A stretch of 64,000 nt of DNA from Sagittula salina (GCF_017813235.1 NZ_JAGISH010000003.1:45471-109470); one strand, 5' to 3'; shown: positions 17,613-27,112, numbered from the stretch's first letter. The notes: generated from the sequence alone by a model not told the origin. Numbers and translations are program-made.

Positions 17613-19172
17613 TCAGGCCTGCACTGCGCGCGTGGCGAGGCGCTGCATTTCCTCGAACAGTGCGAAACGCGGACCGTGCCAGCCGCGATCAGCATCGGGC
17701 TGCGTGACGTCCCCGGCACGAGACATGGCCGCCATGGCCTGTGTGGCGTCGGCGTATACCCCGGCCGCCAGTGCGCCCAGCATGGCGGAGCCAAGCAGCA
17801 CCGGTTCTGCCGTTTTGGGCGCCACGACGGGCAGGCCGGTGGTATCGGCGAGGATCTGGCGTACCACCGGATGCCTCCCGGCGCCGCCGCTGATGGCGAT
17901 GCGCGCAACGGTAGCGCCTTCGCGGGCCTGCGCCTCGATGATCTGGCGCAGCCCGTAGCCCAACCCACAGAGAGTCGCACCGTAAAGCGCCTTCAGGGAC
18001 TCCAGATCGCGCCCCATGCCGAGCCCGACGATCACCGCGCGGCGGTGCGGGTCGGCGTGCGGCGCGCGATTGCCCAGCACCTCCGGCAGGACGTGCAGGC
18101 CCCGGACCAGCGAAGGCAGGTCGCCCAGGCGATCCGCCAGCCAGGCCGGGAGCGATTTGCCCTCGGCCTGGGCCAGCGCGCGGGCTTCGGTGGCAAAGGG
18201 GTGGTGATCGATCAGCTGATCCACGGCGGCCCCGGCGGCGGACTGACCACCCTCGTTCAGCCACATCCCCGGCACCATGGCGGACTGATACGGCCCCCAG
18301 ACACCGGGAACAAAGGCAGGGTCGCGCGTTGTCGTCATGGTGCAGGAGGAGGTGCCGAAAACATAGGCCATGTCCTGCGCCGGATCGCCAGCCGTTCCTA
18401 CGGTGCCAAGCCCGCCGGCGTGCGCGTCGATCAACCCTGCGCCGACAGGGGTGCCTTCGACCAGGCCGAGGTCGGCGGCCGCCTGCGCCGTCAGACCGGC
18501 CCCCAGCGCCGTACCGGCAGGAACCACCCGCGCGCCGATCCGGTCAAAGTCATCGTCGCAAAGTTCGCCCAGGCCGATCCTTTCGAAATACCCGGCATCC
18601 CAGCGGGCTTCGTGCGCGAGGTAGGTCCATTTGCAGGTCACCGTGCAGATCGAACGTGCGCAGTCGCCCGTCGCCCGCCACGTCAGGAAATCGGTCAGGT
18701 CCATGAACTGCCGCACGGCGGTGTAGTGGTGGGGCACATTTTCCTTTAGCCACAACAGTTTGGGCGTCTGCATCTCCGGCGAGATGTGACCGCCGACATA
18801 GTCCAGAACCGGGTGACCGATGGCGTTGATCCGCTCTGCCTGTTCGGTGGCGCGGTGGTCCATCCAGACAATGATGTTGCGGCCGTCTTCCAGCGGCAGC
18901 GGCACGCCGCCAGCACCCAGCAGAACAAGCGAACAGGTGGCGTCGAACCCCAGCCCCTTGATGTCCCGGGCGCTCACACCGGCTTGCGCCACCGCGCCGC
19001 GCACGGCGGCGCAAACCGCTTGCCATATCTCGTCGGAGGATTGCTCCACCCGGTTTCCCGGGCCTTTCCACAGCGCGATCTCCTGCGCGGCGGTGCCCAA
19101 CAGCGTGCCGCGTGCATCAAAGACCCCCGCCCGTGCAGAGCCGGTGCCCACGTCTATTCCGATCAGATACAT
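17613..19172 (-). CDS. FGGY-family carbohydrate kinase (D-ribulokinase-like)
   Basis: 519 aa from an ATG at 19172. The N-terminal ATPase motif IGIDVGTGSARAGVFD, MDHRATEQAERIN near residue 110, and C-terminal ISGGAGRHPVVRQILAD are those of the ribulokinase group of FGGY kinases. It should phosphorylate a ketopentose or related sugar. It follows the nagA-like gene by 91 nt, so it may be the last gene of the amino-sugar operon or an independent unit. The exact substrate is not resolved. Confidence 0.82.
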   Translation of the reverse strand: MYLIGIDVGTGSARAGVFDARGTLLGTAAQEIALWKGPGNRVEQSSDEIWQAVCAAVRGAVAQAGVSARDIKGLGFDATCSLVLLGAGGVPLPLEDGRNIIVWMDHRATEQAERINAIGHPVLDYVGGHISPEMQTPKLLWLKENVPHHYTAVRQFMDLTDFLTWRATGDCARSICTVTCKWTYLAHEARWDAGYFERIGLGELCDDDFDRIGARVVPAGTALGAGLTAQAAADLGLVEGTPVGAGLIDAHAGGLGTVGTAGDPAQDMAYVFGTSSCTMTTTRDPAFVPGVWGPYQSAMVPGMWLNEGGQSAAGAAVDQLIDHHPFATEARALAQAEGKSLPAWLADRLGDLPSLVRGLHVLPEVLGNRAPHADPHRRAVIVGLGMGRDLESLKALYGATLCGLGYGLRQIIEAQAREGATVARIAISGGAGRHPVVRQILADTTGLPVVAPKTAEPVLLGSAMLGALAAGVYADATQAMAAMSRAGDVTQPDADRGWHGPRFALFEEMQRLATRAVQA

Positions 19173-19263
19173 GCGCTCGCTCCCCACCGTTATTCCTGTC
19201 AGCGCATGACTGACGCCGCGCGCGTGGGCTGTCAACGGCATGCAGGCGCGGTCGCGGAGCGCC

Positions 19264-20370
19264 CTAGACCGGACCGGCGTAACGTCCCCGCGCATCAAGG
19301 CGGATGGCCCGGCACGGTTTGCCGGGAGTCAGCCGCCCGAGGCCAAAATCCTGCCGGAGCAGTCGCGCCGGTGCCCGCGTCGCCATCTCCAGCGCCCGCG
19401 CCCGGTCCAGACCGAGACTGCCCAGCACCCGGAGCGCCTGCGGCATGTCCAGATCCGCCCCGGCCAGCGTGCCGTCTTCCAGCGTGAGTCGCCCGTCACG
19501 GCGGAGGACGCGGCGACCGTTCAGGGTGAATTCGGTGATCTCCGAACCCACCGGCGGCATGGCGTCGGTGACGAGGAACAGCGAGGCATCGGTCTTGGGC
19601 GCCGCCAGCGCCAGCCGCAGTGCCGCCGGGTGCACGTGGATGCCGTCGGCGATCACGCCGGCGCTGACCTGCGGCGCGTCCAGCACCGCGCCTACCATCC
19701 CCGGCGCGCGGTTGCCGAGCTGGCTCATGGCGTTGAACAGATGGGTAGCGCAGCGCACCCCGGCACCGAAGCACGCCATGGCGGTATCATACTCGCAATC
19801 CGTGTGGCCCAGCGAAAGGATCACCCCCGACGCCGCCAGCCGGTGCATCCGCTCCAGCGAGACGGACTCAGGCGCGACGGTGACCATGAGATTGGGCAGG
19901 CGCTGCACCGCCTCAAGAAGAAAGGCCTCGTCGGCGTCCGTCATCGCGCGGATCAGGGCGGGGTCGTGTGCGCCCTTCCGGGCCATCGAGAGGTGCGGCC
20001 CCTCGAGGTGAAGGCCAATGACGCCGGGCGCGCCCTCTGCCACGGCCTGCGCCACGGCATCCACCGCCGCGCGGGTGCGGTCTGGTGTGTCGGTGATCAG
20101 CGTGGGCAGCAGGGCCGCCGTGCCTGTGGTGGCGTGGGCCTGCGCGATACGCGTGACCCCCCGGGCGGTGGTATCCTCGTTGAACAACACCCCGCCGCCG
20201 CCGTTCACCTGCAGATCGACGAACCCCGGCATGAGCGTGCCGCCGAAAACCTCGGCTCCCTCCGGTGCGGGGACGATGGCCTGCAGGACGCCACCCTCCA
20301 GCGCCAGCGCGTGGCCGTGCCAGAGCGTTTCGCCGTCAAATATTTCGCGCGCCGCGATCAGGTGCATCAT
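19264..20370 (-). CDS. nagA: N-acetylglucosamine-6-phosphate deacetylase
   Basis: A 368-aa amidohydrolase-fold enzyme. MPGFVDLQVNGGGGVLFNED near residue 47, IGLHLEGPHLS near residue 117, SLGHTDCEYD near 187, THLFNAMSQL near 208 and VTDAMPPVG near residue 270 are the NagA signature segments with metal-binding Glu and His residues. It removes the acetyl group from GlcNAc-6-P. The start overlaps the upstream SIS-domain gene by 4 nt (ATGA), so both are co-translated. Confidence 0.92.
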   Translation of the reverse strand: MMHLIAAREIFDGETLWHGHALALEGGVLQAIVPAPEGAEVFGGTLMPGFVDLQVNGGGGVLFNEDTTARGVTRIAQAHATTGTAALLPTLITDTPDRTRAAVDAVAQAVAEGAPGVIGLHLEGPHLSMARKGAHDPALIRAMTDADEAFLLEAVQRLPNLMVTVAPESVSLERMHRLAASGVILSLGHTDCEYDTAMACFGAGVRCATHLFNAMSQLGNRAPGMVGAVLDAPQVSAGVIADGIHVHPAALRLALAAPKTDASLFLVTDAMPPVGSEITEFTLNGRRVLRRDGRLTLEDGTLAGADLDMPQALRVLGSLGLDRARALEMATRAPARLLRQDFGLGRLTPGKPCRAIRLDARGRYAGPV

Positions 20371-21401
20371 ACCGTCTCCGTCACCTTGCGCAGGTGGCGC
20401 GGGTTGTCGGGGTCCACGCCGCGTGCGCGCGCGACCTGTTCGACCATGGCATAAAACGACACGATCAGCGCCAGCGGGTCAGTCAGCGGATGGCCTGTGC
20501 GCACGGCGGGCAGGGCCACCGCGTCCTGCGCCGCGCTGGAGGTGGTGAAGACCTGTGCGCCCATGCCCGCGAGTTTCTCGGCCACCTCGACCAGCCCCTT
20601 CTGTGCGGCGTCCCGCACCGCAAGCGCGATCACCGGAAAGCCGCGCCCGACGATGGAGACGGGGCCGTGCAGGACCTCCGCGCTCGAATAGCTTTCGGCA
20701 TGCAGCTGGCATGTTTCCTTGAACTTCAGCGCCGCTTCGTTGGAGGCGGCGTAGCAGGGGCCTCGGCCCAGACAGTAGAGTGATTCGGCCTCTCCGAGGG
20801 CGTCGCCCAGCGGGGACCAGTCGGCGTCCACCGCCTGTGCCAGCGCGTCTGGCAGGGCGTGCAGGGCCGCCAGCAGGGGCGCGTCGCGCAACAGCTCCGC
20901 GACCAGCCAGACGCCCGCCACGGCGGAGGTCACGAAGGTCTTGGTCGCGGCGACAGACAGCTCGGGGCCGGCGTGCAGCGCGAGCGCGTGGTCGGAGACC
21001 TGCGCCAGCCTGGAGTCCAGGTGGTTGGTCAGGCCCAGCGTCAGCGCGCCCTCCTCGCGCATCATCGTCACCATCTGCACGATGTCCGGGCTGGCCCCGG
21101 ATTGCGAGATGGCGAGGCAGGCCGCCCCTTTCACCCGCAGACGCGCCCCGTAGATGGAGGTGACCGACGGCCCGACGGAGGCAACCGGCAGGCCGGCCAT
21201 GATCTCGGCGGCGTATTTCACGTACGTCGCGGCGTGGTCCGAGGAGCCCCGCGCGACCGTTGCCAGAAAGGGCGGATCGAGCGTGCGCAGGGCGTCGGCG
21301 GCGCGGGCCATGCCATCCGCGCCGTTTTCCAGCAGGCGGGCCACGGCATCGGGGATCTCGCGCACCTCGCGTTTCATGTGGCTTGGCTGGATTTCGGTCA
21401 T
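20367..21401 (-). CDS. SIS-domain glucosamine-6-phosphate deaminase (NagB-II/AgaS-like)
   Basis: 344 aa with two SIS domains resembling the isomerase half of GlmS but lacking the glutaminase domain. VARGSSDHAATYVKYAAEI near residue 48, AISQSGASPDIVQ near residue 96 and GRGPCYAASNEAALKFKETC near 215 mark the sugar-phosphate site. It probably converts glucosamine-6-P to fructose-6-P and ammonia. It overlaps both neighbours by 4 nt (gntR upstream, nagA downstream). Confidence 0.88.
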   Translation of the reverse strand: MTEIQPSHMKREVREIPDAVARLLENGADGMARAADALRTLDPPFLATVARGSSDHAATYVKYAAEIMAGLPVASVGPSVTSIYGARLRVKGAACLAISQSGASPDIVQMVTMMREEGALTLGLTNHLDSRLAQVSDHALALHAGPELSVAATKTFVTSAVAGVWLVAELLRDAPLLAALHALPDALAQAVDADWSPLGDALGEAESLYCLGRGPCYAASNEAALKFKETCQLHAESYSSAEVLHGPVSIVGRGFPVIALAVRDAAQKGLVEVAEKLAGMGAQVFTTSSAAQDAVALPAVRTGHPLTDPLALIVSFYAMVEQVARARGVDPDNPRHLRKVTETV

Positions 21402-22159
21402 GGCTCGCCCCCGAGGGTCAGGTCCGCGACAAACGTGTAGGCGTCGGCGCGGTAGAGTGATTGCGTGAATTCGCAGACCCGCCCGGAGGCGAGGAAGGAC
21501 GTACGCTCCATCCGCAGGCCCGGCGCGCCGGGGGCGAGGTCGAGCAGTTCGGCATCCGGGCCGTCGACGATCACCGCCGTCAGCTTCTGCACGGCCCGGA
21601 CGGGCATGGTGCCCTGTGCCTCGAGCACGGCATAGAGCGACTGCGCCACCTCCAGCGGGTTCGGCAGGATGTCGGTCGGCAGGGAGGCGCGCTCGATTGC
21701 CATGGGGGCGCCGTCGGCCAGCCGCAGGCGGGCGATGCGGGCAACGGAATCGCCGTCGTGCAGCGACAGGGCGTCGACCTCTTCCGGCGTGGGCAGAAAG
21801 AACCCGCGTTCGAGCCAGCGGGCGGTGACGGTCAGGCCCCGGCGGGCCATGTCCTCGGTAAAGGAGGTGAGGCGGGTGAGTGCCTGATTCACCCGTGCGG
21901 GCGTCGGTGCCACGAAGGACCCGGAGCCCTGACGTTGCACGATGCGGCCCTCGTCGACGAGGCTCTGGATCGCCTTGCGGACAGTGACGCGGCTGAACTC
22001 CGTAATGGTGGCGATCTCGCGTTCCGGGGGCAGGGGGGCGCCGGGGGGCAGTTGGCCGCCCTCGACGCCCGCGCTCAGGCGGTTGCGCAATTGCAGGTAG
22101 CGCGGCCCGGCTTCGGGTCGATACCAGTCAGCGGGATGGAGGAAATCCGCGATGGTCAT
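21398..22159 (-). CDS. GntR-family (HutC-type) regulator of amino-sugar genes
   Basis: 253 aa. The winged helix is at residues 20-85 (LRNRLSAGVEGGQLPPGAPL, then TEFSRVTVRKAIQSLVDEG). The UTRA ligand-binding domain covers the C-terminal half (ARLRLADGAPMAIERASLP and the end QSLYRADAYTFVADL). HutC-type regulators near nag genes sense amino-sugar phosphates. It overlaps the kinase gene upstream by 4 nt and the deaminase gene downstream by 4 nt. Confidence 0.88.
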   Translation of the reverse strand: MTIADFLHPADWYRPEAGPRYLQLRNRLSAGVEGGQLPPGAPLPPEREIATITEFSRVTVRKAIQSLVDEGRIVQRQGSGSFVAPTPARVNQALTRLTSFTEDMARRGLTVTARWLERGFFLPTPEEVDALSLHDGDSVARIARLRLADGAPMAIERASLPTDILPNPLEVAQSLYAVLEAQGTMPVRAVQKLTAVIVDGPDAELLDLAPGAPGLRMERTSFLASGRVCEFTQSLYRADAYTFVADLTLGGEP

Positions 22160-23028
22160 GGCGCGGCTCTTGCGGCAAGGCGCAGCGCGCCATCAAGCGC
22201 GGAACCCTGCGGTTCGGTCAGCCCCGCGGTAAGGGGTGCCGGCAACCACTCGGCATAAAGCGGCCCTACGCCGCCAGTCAGACAGAGCGGCGCCCCGTCG
22301 CGGTGGTCGAGTGCGCGTAGGCCTTGTGTGATCCAGCCGGCACCGGCGGTCATCAGGCCGGTGGCGGTGGCGTCGCCCGCACGCGCGGCCGCGACGATGC
22401 CGGGGGCGAGTGTGGCAAAGTCATGCGCCCTTGCACTCGTGGCGAAGGTCACGATGCCCGCCGCGCCGCCACGTTGGTCGAGCGTCTGCGCGACGAAGGG
22501 GGTGGGAGGTGACACCCCATCCGCGACGCGCAAGGCATGGCGCAGGAGTTCGCGCCCGAGCCACGCGCCGGATGCCTCGTCCGAGAGCAGGAACCCCCAG
22601 CCGCCGACAGAACGGATGCCCTGCGGGCCCTGTGCCGCGACAAAGCTGCCGGTGCCGATTGCGGCAAGTGCGCCGTCACGGGGGCCGAGCGCGCCCGCGA
22701 CCATGATATCGCGGTCCTCCGTAACGGTGAGCCGGGTCAGCGGCAGGCCCTCGGCCACGCGCTGCCCGATGGTGTCGGAGATCACTCCGGCCAACCCTGC
22801 GTGCGCGGGCGCATCGCGCAAAGCCTCCAGTGTCAGGTTGGCGGCCTCCGCCGCCATGTCCAGCGCCGCGCGCAGGTTCGCGACCGTGGCGGCAAGGTCG
22901 GTGGTGGCATTGGCCGGGCCGCCCTGGGTAGTTGCCAGGACCGGTCCATCCGCGCGGGCGATCGCGACGCGGCAGCCGGTGCCGCCGCCGTCCATGCCGA
23001 TCAGATAGGGCGCGGGTGCGGTGCTCAT
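22156..23028 (-). CDS. BadF/BadG-type sugar kinase (N-acetylglucosamine/N-acetylmuramic acid kinase-like)
   Basis: 290 aa. YLIGMDGGGTGCRVAIA (phosphate-1 motif) near residue 8, AAIGTGSFVAAQGPQG near residue 120 and GGWGFLLSDEASGAWLG near residue 142 are typical of the eukaryote-like GlcNAc kinase group, which includes the MurNAc/GlcNAc kinase MurK of Clostridium. With MurQ encoded divergently, a kinase acting on MurNAc and/or GlcNAc is the best guess. It is first in the minus-strand operon kinase-gntR-deaminase-nagA. Confidence 0.82.
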   Translation of the reverse strand: MSTAPAPYLIGMDGGGTGCRVAIARADGPVLATTQGGPANATTDLAATVANLRAALDMAAEAANLTLEALRDAPAHAGLAGVISDTIGQRVAEGLPLTRLTVTEDRDIMVAGALGPRDGALAAIGTGSFVAAQGPQGIRSVGGWGFLLSDEASGAWLGRELLRHALRVADGVSPPTPFVAQTLDQRGGAAGIVTFATSARAHDFATLAPGIVAAARAGDATATGLMTAGAGWITQGLRALDHRDGAPLCLTGGVGPLYAEWLPAPLTAGLTEPQGSALDGALRLAARAAP

Positions 23029-23165
23029 GCCCCCTTGCTAACATGCGTCTTGGGATTTGAGAACACCAAAGTGATACCAATAGGCGTAGATTGCACCAAT
23101 GGCCTGCGACCCCTTGTCAAAAGGTATTGTTTAGGTATCGTACCGTAAATCTTTCGGAGACTCAC
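23029..23165. promoter_or_regulatory. Divergent control region with GGTAT repeats
   Basis: The spacer between the kinase and murQ holds three copies of a GGTAT half-site: GATACC near 23073 and two direct GGTAT copies at 23123 and 23134. The last lies in the palindrome GGTATCGTACC (23134-23144). They are plausible operators for the GntR regulator encoded in the operon. Confidence 0.4.
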
Positions 23166-24086
23166 ATGCCCGACTCCCCGCGCCCTGTCGACGCCCTGCC
23201 GCCCGAGGCGGCCCTGCGCGCGATGCTGGACGGGCAACAGGCGGCGCTGCGCGTGATCGAAGGGGCGCTTGAACAGATCGCGGCAGCCTCTGACCTCATG
23301 GCGAAAACGCTGAAGGGCGGTGGCCGGGTAGTCTACGTGGCGGCGGGCAGTTCGGGCCTCATGGCGCTGGCGGATGCCTGCGAACTTCCGGGCACATTCG
23401 GGATCGACCCCGCGCAACTGCGGCTGGCCATGGCGGGGGGCATTCCCACCGGGCCATGGATGCCAGGCCATACAGAGGACGAAACCGACACCTCTGCGGT
23501 CGATGACCTGTCGGAGGACGATCTGGTGATCGCGCTCTCGGCCTCTGGCACCACGCCGCAGGCCTGTGCGCTGGCCGATGCGGCACAGGCGCGGGGTGTG
23601 ACGGTGGTCGCGCTGGCCTGCGTGGCGGAGGCGCCATTGCTGAAGCGTGCCGACGTTGCCATTGCCCTGCCGACCCCGGCGGAGGTGGTCGAGGGATCGA
23701 CCCGCCTGGGCGCGGGCACGGCGCAGAAGGCGGCGCTCAACATGCTCTCGACGCTGGCGGGTATCCGGCTGGGCCACGTGCACGAAGGCCTTATGGTCAA
23801 CCTGCGCGCTGACAACGCCAAGCTGCGCGCCCGCGCCACGGGCATTGTCGCGCGCCTTGCCGCCACCGACTGCGACACCGCCGCGGCTGCGCTGCGCGCT
23901 ACGGACGGCAATACCAAGGCCGCCGTGCTGGTGGCCGAGGGCCACGACCCCGCCACGGCCGCGCGCCTTCTTCACGACAACGACCACGACCTGCGCCGCG
24001 CGCTCGCGTCCGAACGCGCAATGGGGGCGTGCAACACGAAGAGCCTGTTGAGCAGGCCAACCATCCAACAAGGAGAGACCACATGA
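23166..24086 (+). CDS. murQ: N-acetylmuramic acid 6-phosphate etherase (MurQ-like)
   Basis: 306 aa from the ATG at 23166 with a TCGGAG site. A SIS domain is evident: VYVAAGSSGLMALADACELP near residue 55, IALSASGTTPQACALADAA near residue 120 and NMLSTLAGIRLGHVHEGLMV near residue 195. The Glu of ACELPGTFG corresponds to a catalytic Glu of MurQ, although the usual GRLG is replaced by GLMA. MurQ splits MurNAc-6-P into GlcNAc-6-P and D-lactate. It overlaps the transporter binding-protein gene by 4 nt. Confidence 0.8.
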   Translation: MPDSPRPVDALPPEAALRAMLDGQQAALRVIEGALEQIAAASDLMAKTLKGGGRVVYVAAGSSGLMALADACELPGTFGIDPAQLRLAMAGGIPTGPWMPGHTEDETDTSAVDDLSEDDLVIALSASGTTPQACALADAAQARGVTVVALACVAEAPLLKRADVAIALPTPAEVVEGSTRLGAGTAQKAALNMLSTLAGIRLGHVHEGLMVNLRADNAKLRARATGIVARLAATDCDTAAAALRATDGNTKAAVLVAEGHDPATAARLLHDNDHDLRRALASERAMGACNTKSLLSRPTIQQGETT

Positions 24087-25330
24087 CCAAGACCCTGAAA
24101 GGCGCCCTGCTGCTGAGCGTTCTGGCCTGCGCCGCCCACGCCGAGGACGTCACGCTGACCATCGAAAGCTGGCGAAACGACGACCTGAAGATCTGGCAGG
24201 ACGAGATCATCCCCGCCTTCGAGGCCGAGCACCCCGGCATCACGCTGAAGTTCACGCCCTCCGCCCCTGCGGAATACAACGCCATCCTCAATTCGAAGCT
24301 GGACGCGGGATCGGCGGGCGACATTATCACCTGCCGCCCCTTCGACGCCTCGCTGGCGCTGTATGACGGCGGCAAGCTGGCGGACCTGTCGGACCTGCCC
24401 GGCATGGCGAATTTCTCGGACGTGGCGAAATCCGCATGGATCACCGACGACGGCCAGCACCCGTTCTGCGTACCGATGGGCGCCGTGATCCATGGCTTCA
24501 TCTACAACAAGGAGATCTTTGCCGAACTCGGGCTGGAAGAGCCGAAGACCGTCGCGGAATTCCACGACGTGCTGGCGAAGATCAAGGAGGACGGCAGCTA
24601 TATCCCGATGGCGATGGGTACCAACGACCAATGGGAAGCCGCCACCATGGGCTACCAGAACATCGGCCCGACCTACTGGAAGGGCGAGGAGGGCCGCACC
24701 GGCCTGATCGAGGGCAAGGCGAAGCTCGACGATCCCGCCTTCACCGAGGTTCTGTCCGAACTGGCGACCTGGGGCGACTACATGGGCGACGGCTTCGAGG
24801 CGCAGACCTACCCCGACAGCCAGAACCTGTTCACCCTGGGCCGCGCGGCGATCTACCCGGCCGGGTCGTGGGAGGTCTCGGGCTTCAACGGTCTGGCCGA
24901 TTTCGAGATGGGCGCTTTCCCGCCGCCGGTAAAGGCCGAGGGCGATACCTGCTACATCTCGGATCACACCGATATCGGCATCGGCATGAACGCCGCCTCT
25001 GCCCACCCGGAGGAAGCGAAGGTGTTCCTCGACTGGGTGGCTTCGCCGGAGTTCTCGAAGATCTTCGCCAACGCGCTGCCGGGCTTCTACCCGCTGGCCT
25101 CCGAGCCGGTGGAGATCACCGACCCGCTTGCGGCCGAGTTCGCGTCCTGGCGCGACGAATGCCAGAGCACGATCCGGTCCTCCTACCAGATCCTGTCGCG
25201 CGGCACGCCGAACCTGGAGAACGAGCTGTGGAACGCCTCGGCCAACGTGATCCGCGGCACTGAATCACCCGAGGACGCCGCCAAGCGTCTGCAGGAGGGC
25301 CTATCCTCCTGGTACGACAAGCAGAAGTAA
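24083..25330 (+). CDS. ABC transporter sugar-binding protein (family 1)
   Basis: 415 aa. The signal peptide is MTKTLKGALLLSVLACAAHA with cleavage before EDV. The mature protein is a family-1 solute-binding protein (LTIESWRNDDLKIWQDEIIP; AIYPAGSWEVSGF near residue 255). Translation is coupled to murQ (ATGA overlap), so the ligand is probably an amino sugar, murein sugar or related saccharide. A strong hairpin lies between this gene and the first permease. Confidence 0.88.
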   Translation: MTKTLKGALLLSVLACAAHAEDVTLTIESWRNDDLKIWQDEIIPAFEAEHPGITLKFTPSAPAEYNAILNSKLDAGSAGDIITCRPFDASLALYDGGKLADLSDLPGMANFSDVAKSAWITDDGQHPFCVPMGAVIHGFIYNKEIFAELGLEEPKTVAEFHDVLAKIKEDGSYIPMAMGTNDQWEAATMGYQNIGPTYWKGEEGRTGLIEGKAKLDDPAFTEVLSELATWGDYMGDGFEAQTYPDSQNLFTLGRAAIYPAGSWEVSGFNGLADFEMGAFPPPVKAEGDTCYISDHTDIGIGMNAASAHPEEAKVFLDWVASPEFSKIFANALPGFYPLASEPVEITDPLAAEFASWRDECQSTIRSSYQILSRGTPNLENELWNASANVIRGTESPEDAAKRLQEGLSSWYDKQK

Positions 25331-25337
25331 GGGCACC

Positions 25338-25362
25338 GGCCCCGGGGCGTGACCCCGGGGCC
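25338..25362 (+). terminator. Intercistronic hairpin after the binding-protein gene
   Basis: GGCCCCGGGG and CCCCGGGGCC form a perfect 10-bp stem around the loop CGTGA. There is no T-run, so it probably stabilises the upstream mRNA or attenuates permease expression. Confidence 0.55.
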
Positions 25363-25381
25363 ACCCGGACCGGAGGCCGCC

Positions 25382-26284
25382 ATGCCGAAACCCCATGTCC
25401 TGATCTTCCTCGCGCCCGCAGTGCTGGTCTACACAGCGGTGATGATCTACCCGCTGTTTGACACACTGCGTCTGGCGCTGTTCGCCGCCGACGGGCAGGA
25501 GCGCGTCTATGTCGGGCTCGCCAATTTCCGGCGGCTGTTCCTGGACCCGCTGTGGTCGGATCAGTTCTGGAACGCGCTGGGGAATAACTTCTGGTTTTTC
25601 CTGATCCACATGCTGGTGCAGAATCCTATCGGCGTGGCGCTGGCGGCGCTGCTGTCCTCGCCGCGACTGCGGTTTGCGGCAGCCTACCGCACAGCGATCT
25701 TCGTTCCCACGATCCTGTCCTTCGTCATCGTGGGTTTCGCGTGGAAGCTGATCCTCTCACCGATCTGGGGCATTGCGCCGTCACTGTTGGACGCGGTGGG
25801 GCTGAAATCGCTCTTTGCGCCGTGGCTGGGCAAGGAAGCCTACGCGCTGACCACGCTGGCGCTGATCTCTGTCTGGCAGTTCGTCGGCATCCCGATGATG
25901 CTGATCTACGCCGCGCTGTTGTCGATCACCGAAGAGATCCTCGAGGCGGGCGAAGTCGACGGCATCACGGGCATGGCGGCCTTCTGGAAGATCAAGCTGC
26001 CGCTCATCCTGCCGTCCATAGGGATCATCTCCATCCTGACATTCGTGGGCAACTTCAACGCCTTTGACTTGATCTATGCCGCCCAGGGCGCGCTGGCGGG
26101 GCCGGATTTCTCCACCGACATTCTGGGCACATTCCTGTACCGGACGTTCTTCGGTTTTCAATTGCAGCTAGGCGATCCCTATATGGGGTCGGCCATCGCG
26201 TCAGCCATGTTCGGTATCATCCTCGTGGGGGTCTGTATCTACCTCTTCGGCATCCAGCGCCGCCTGCGGCACTACCAGTTCTGA
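25382..26284 (+). CDS. Sugar ABC transporter permease (MalF-like)
   Basis: A 300-aa inner-membrane permease. It has about six hydrophobic segments beginning with HVLIFLAPAVLVYTAVMIYP. The cytoplasmic loop EAGEVDGITGMAAFWKIKLP near residue 195 is the EAA motif that contacts the ATPase. An ATG at 25382 preceded by GGAGG is chosen over an upstream ATG that would run into the hairpin. The gene is followed 3 nt later by the partner permease. Confidence 0.88.
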   Translation: MPKPHVLIFLAPAVLVYTAVMIYPLFDTLRLALFAADGQERVYVGLANFRRLFLDPLWSDQFWNALGNNFWFFLIHMLVQNPIGVALAALLSSPRLRFAAAYRTAIFVPTILSFVIVGFAWKLILSPIWGIAPSLLDAVGLKSLFAPWLGKEAYALTTLALISVWQFVGIPMMLIYAALLSITEEILEAGEVDGITGMAAFWKIKLPLILPSIGIISILTFVGNFNAFDLIYAAQGALAGPDFSTDILGTFLYRTFFGFQLQLGDPYMGSAIASAMFGIILVGVCIYLFGIQRRLRHYQF

Positions 26285-26287
26285 CCG

Positions 26288-27112
26288 ATGAAGCGTCTGA
26301 CCCCCGCCCTCATGCACCTGGCGCTACTGACCTATACGGTTGTCGCGCTGTTCCCGGTCTTCGTGATCCTTATCAACAGTTTCAAAGCGCGCAAGGCGAT
26401 CTTCCGCGAACCTCTGGCGCTACCGGACGCCGACAGTTTTTCGCTGGTCGGATACCAGACGGTAGCGATGCAGGGGGATTTCCTGCTGTATTTCCAGAAT
26501 TCCATGATTGTGACGGTGGCTTCGCTGACCTTCATCCTGTTGTTCGGGGCGATGGCGGCTTTTGCGCTGTCGGAATACCGGTTCCGGGGCAACACGCTGA
26601 TGGGGCTGTACCTGGCGCTGGGGATCATGATCCCGATCCGCATCGGCACAGTGGCCATTCTGGAAATGATGGTGAAGACGGGGCTGGTGAACACGCTCTG
26701 GGCGCTGATCCTCGTCTACACCGCACAGGGTCTGCCGCTGGCCGTCTTCATTCTGTCGGAGTTCATGAAAGGTGTGTCGGACGATCTCAAGAACGCCGGC
26801 CGCATTGACGGGCTGAGCGAGTACGCGATCTTCTTCCGGCTCGTGCTGCCGCTGGTGCGCCCCGCGCTGGCCACCGTCGCCGTATTCAACATGATCCCGA
26901 TCTGGAACGACCTGTGGTTCCCGCTGATCCTTGCCCCCGCCGAGGAGGTGAAGACGCTGACACTCGGCTCCCAGGTCTTCATCGGGCAGTTCGTGACGGA
27001 CTGGAACGCGGTGCTGTCGGCGCTGTCAATGGCGATCCTGCCGGTGATGGTTCTATATGTCGTTTTTTCGCGGCAACTCATTCGGGGGATCACCTCGGGA
27101 GCGGTGAAATGA
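26288..27112 (+). CDS. Sugar ABC transporter permease (MalG-like)
   Basis: A 274-aa permease with about six membrane segments and the EAA-like loop NAGRIDGLSEYAIFFRLVLP near residue 172. It partners the 25382-26284 permease. The last residues (LIRGITSGAVK) are a common MalG-type end. Confidence 0.88.
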   Translation: MKRLTPALMHLALLTYTVVALFPVFVILINSFKARKAIFREPLALPDADSFSLVGYQTVAMQGDFLLYFQNSMIVTVASLTFILLFGAMAAFALSEYRFRGNTLMGLYLALGIMIPIRIGTVAILEMMVKTGLVNTLWALILVYTAQGLPLAVFILSEFMKGVSDDLKNAGRIDGLSEYAIFFRLVLPLVRPALATVAVFNMIPIWNDLWFPLILAPAEEVKTLTLGSQVFIGQFVTDWNAVLSALSMAILPVMVLYVVFSRQLIRGITSGAVK

